Assembly (NCBI GenBank): GCA_020027875.1
Contig: JAHRHA010000062.1
Span: 1-32,655, forward strand
Length of the DNA: 32,655 bases
Origin: Micromonosporaceae bacterium
Lineage (GTDB): Bacteria > Actinomycetota > Actinomycetes > Mycobacteriales > Micromonosporaceae
Direction: 5' to 3'
Shown here: positions 31,523 through 32,655 of the stretch, piece by piece
Layout: each line of letters begins with the position of its first letter
Numbering within the stretch: position 1 is the first letter of the stretch
Notes under the pieces: model-generated
What the model was told of the DNA's origin: nothing
Database searches by the model: none
What the model saw: only the letters and a program-made list of their open reading frames with translations
Program-made: the position numbers and the translations under genes

Positions 31523-32427
31523 CGGATGCCGGCCTTCCCCTGGGTGAGCTCAAGGAACACGTCTTCGAGGTCGGGCTTCTCGGCGACGAGCTCGTGCAGC
31601 TCGACCTGGGCGGCGAGGGCGGCACGGCCCACAGCCGGCGCCTCGACGCCGGTGATCTGTAGCGCGCCGTTGCCGTTGAGGTGCACGACCGCACCGAGCT
31701 TGTGTAGCTCCGTCGTGAGGGCCTCGGCGTGTGGCGTGCGGACCCGGACCGAGCCGGTGTGCGCCATGCCGTCGACAATCCGGTCCACCGGCCCCTGAGT
31801 GATCATCTTGCCTGCGGCGATGATGATCACGTCGTCGGCTAGCTGCTCCATCTCGGAGAGCAGGTGGCTCGAGACCAAGACGGTCCGCCCCTGCGACGCG
31901 AACGCCCGCAGGAACTCACGCATCCAACGGATGCCCTCCGGGTCGAGGCCGTTGGCCGGTTCGTCGAGGACGAGCACCTTCGGGTTGCCGAGCATCGCGG
32001 CGGCGATGCCAAGGCGCTGGCGCATGCCCATCGAGTAACCCTTGAACTTCCGCTTCGCGGCCGGCGTCAGGCCCACCAGGTCCAGCACCTCGTCGGCCCG
32101 CTGCTCCGGATAGCCAGCTGCGGCACAGACTATGCGTAGGTGGTTACGTCCGGTACGCCCCTTGTGCGCGCTGGACGCCTCGAGCACCGCGCCGACCGTC
32201 CCCAGTGGCTCGTGCAGATTGGCATAACGCTCTCCGCTAATGGTGGCGACGCCCTTCGTCGGCGTTACCAGGTTGAGCATCATGCGTAGTGTTGTCGTCT
32301 TCCCGGACCCGTTGGGCCCGAGAAAGCCCGTCACCCGCCCCGGCTCCACAGTGAACGACAGGTCGTCGACTGCCCTGACCCTCGGAAACACCTTGGTCAG
32401 ACCGGAGACGACTATCTGTCCCTCCAT
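31519..32427 (-). CDS. ABC transporter ATP-binding protein
   Basis: This 302-residue ATPase powers the permease encoded directly downstream. Walker A is GPNGSGKT (37-44), the signature YSMGMRQRLG, Walker B VLVLDEPANGLDP, and the H-loop SSHLLSEM. The ~90-residue C-terminal extension is typical of DrrA/BcrA-type exporters. ATG 32427 has GGAGGGAG four nt upstream; an ATG at 32457 would lengthen the protein by 10 residues. Confidence 0.93.
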   Translation of the reverse strand: MEGQIVVSGLTKVFPRVRAVDDLSFTVEPGRVTGFLGPNGSGKTTTLRMMLNLVTPTKGVATISGERYANLHEPLGTVGAVLEASSAHKGRTGRNHLRIVCAAAGYPEQRADEVLDLVGLTPAAKRKFKGYSMGMRQRLGIAAAMLGNPKVLVLDEPANGLDPEGIRWMREFLRAFASQGRTVLVSSHLLSEMEQLADDVIIIAAGKMITQGPVDRIVDGMAHTGSVRVRTPHAEALTTELHKLGAVVHLNGNGALQITGVEAPAVGRAALAAQVELHELVAEKPDLEDVFLELTQGKAGIR

Positions 32428-32510
32428 CGGTCTCCCTCCATATGGCAGCGCCTCCATAGGGCTGCCGCCGCAGCTAGAGTGTCCGACGTTGCGGTTGAGG
32501 TCAATGAGTA

Positions 32511-32530
32511 GGGGTACTTACCCGTACCCC
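32511..32530. promoter_or_regulatory. 7-bp inverted repeat between the divergent ABC and LLM genes
   Basis: GGGGTAC (32511-32517) and GTACCCC (32524-32530) are perfect inverted repeats around TTACCC. It sits in the 116-nt divergent gap and could be an operator shared by both directions. Confidence 0.4.
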
Positions 32531-32543
32531 CTGGGAGGCCTTG

Positions 32544-32655
32544 GTGGGCGTGCGGTACGCGGTCGGGCTGCCCACCGTGGGCGAGTTCGGTGACCCTCTG
32601 CTCCTGGTGGAGCTGGCCGTCCTCGCCGAGGAATATGGCTGGGACGGCGTCTATT
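32544..32655 (+). CDS. LLM-class flavin-dependent oxidoreductase (5' part)
   Basis: Only 37 codons are present before the window ends. They read VRYAVGLPTVGEFGDP then LAVLAEEYGWDGV, the usual first strand and helix of luciferase-like (LLM) F420- or FMN-dependent oxidoreductases. GTG 32544 follows GGGAGG (32533-32538); GTG 32550 is an alternative. Cofactor and substrate cannot be judged from this fragment. Confidence 0.7.
   Translation, partial: MGVRYAVGLPTVGEFGDPLLLVELAVLAEEYGWDGVY

Noticed and set aside
30455..31798. A 447-codon plus-strand ORF opposite the ABC permease and ATPase genes
   Set aside because: It crosses two conserved genes and palindrome E and has a D/E/R/H-rich shadow composition.

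Overview
The window is high-GC DNA from an actinomycete. WhiB1, a PdtaS-type histidine kinase, a sigma-R/RsrA pair, nickel superoxide dismutase with its maturation protease, a KGD-type 2-oxoglutarate decarboxylase and a bL37 ribosomal protein all occur together. Family content and gene order suit a filamentous actinomycete, perhaps Micromonosporaceae; the genus cannot be fixed from the sequence alone. From memory, the block sigR-rsrA-bL37-biotinyl carrier-pdtaS-whiB1-lipid kinase-small membrane protein follows the order around M. tuberculosis sigH-whiB1, with local insertions.

Layout. 1-2050: thiol-stress sigma factor and its zinc anti-sigma factor, a 24-residue ribosomal protein gene (minus strand) and a biotinyl/lipoyl carrier. 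2088-5041: GNAT acetyltransferase, then a divergent TetR regulator and 14-TM drug exporter. 5464-9668: SIS-domain sugar-phosphate enzyme, PdtaS histidine kinase and an anchored Asp-box propeller protein. 9764-13373: sulfur-assimilation operon (Cys-containing leader peptide, sulfite reductase, zinc ribbon, APS reductase, sirohydrochlorin chelatase), its coding genes joined by ATGA overlaps. 13330-15846: WhiB1 with two CRP-type palindromes upstream, a diacylglycerol-kinase-like lipid kinase, a membrane protein and an UsfX/RsbW-like anti-sigma factor with no sigma gene beside it. 16061-19121: sodN and sodX (divergent), malic enzyme and an MDR oxidoreductase. 19152-23891 (all minus): lipoprotein hydrolase, secreted subtilisin and an AGPS-like flavoenzyme. 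23907-25776: a decayed stretch with a twice-frameshifted sugar transporter and a 3' remnant of acetate kinase. 25825-32655: SRPBCC protein, DUF6104-like small protein, KGD, a two-gene ABC exporter and the start of an LLM-class flavin oxidoreductase.

The most distinctive content lies between genes. Four 56-57 nt imperfect palindromes share one plan, with GATC at both ends and in the centre (1402, 3231, 18079, 26547). A second hairpin family has an intact copy at 20343-20408. Its other copy, at 5064-5278, has a ~150 bp MITE-like element in the hairpin loop, and removing that element restores a perfect hairpin. Five tandem 26-bp repeats abut the predicted promoter of the bL37 gene. Several genes have TANNNT exactly 6 nt before the start codon, as expected for leaderless transcripts. 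No rRNA, tRNA, CRISPR array or intact transposase was seen.
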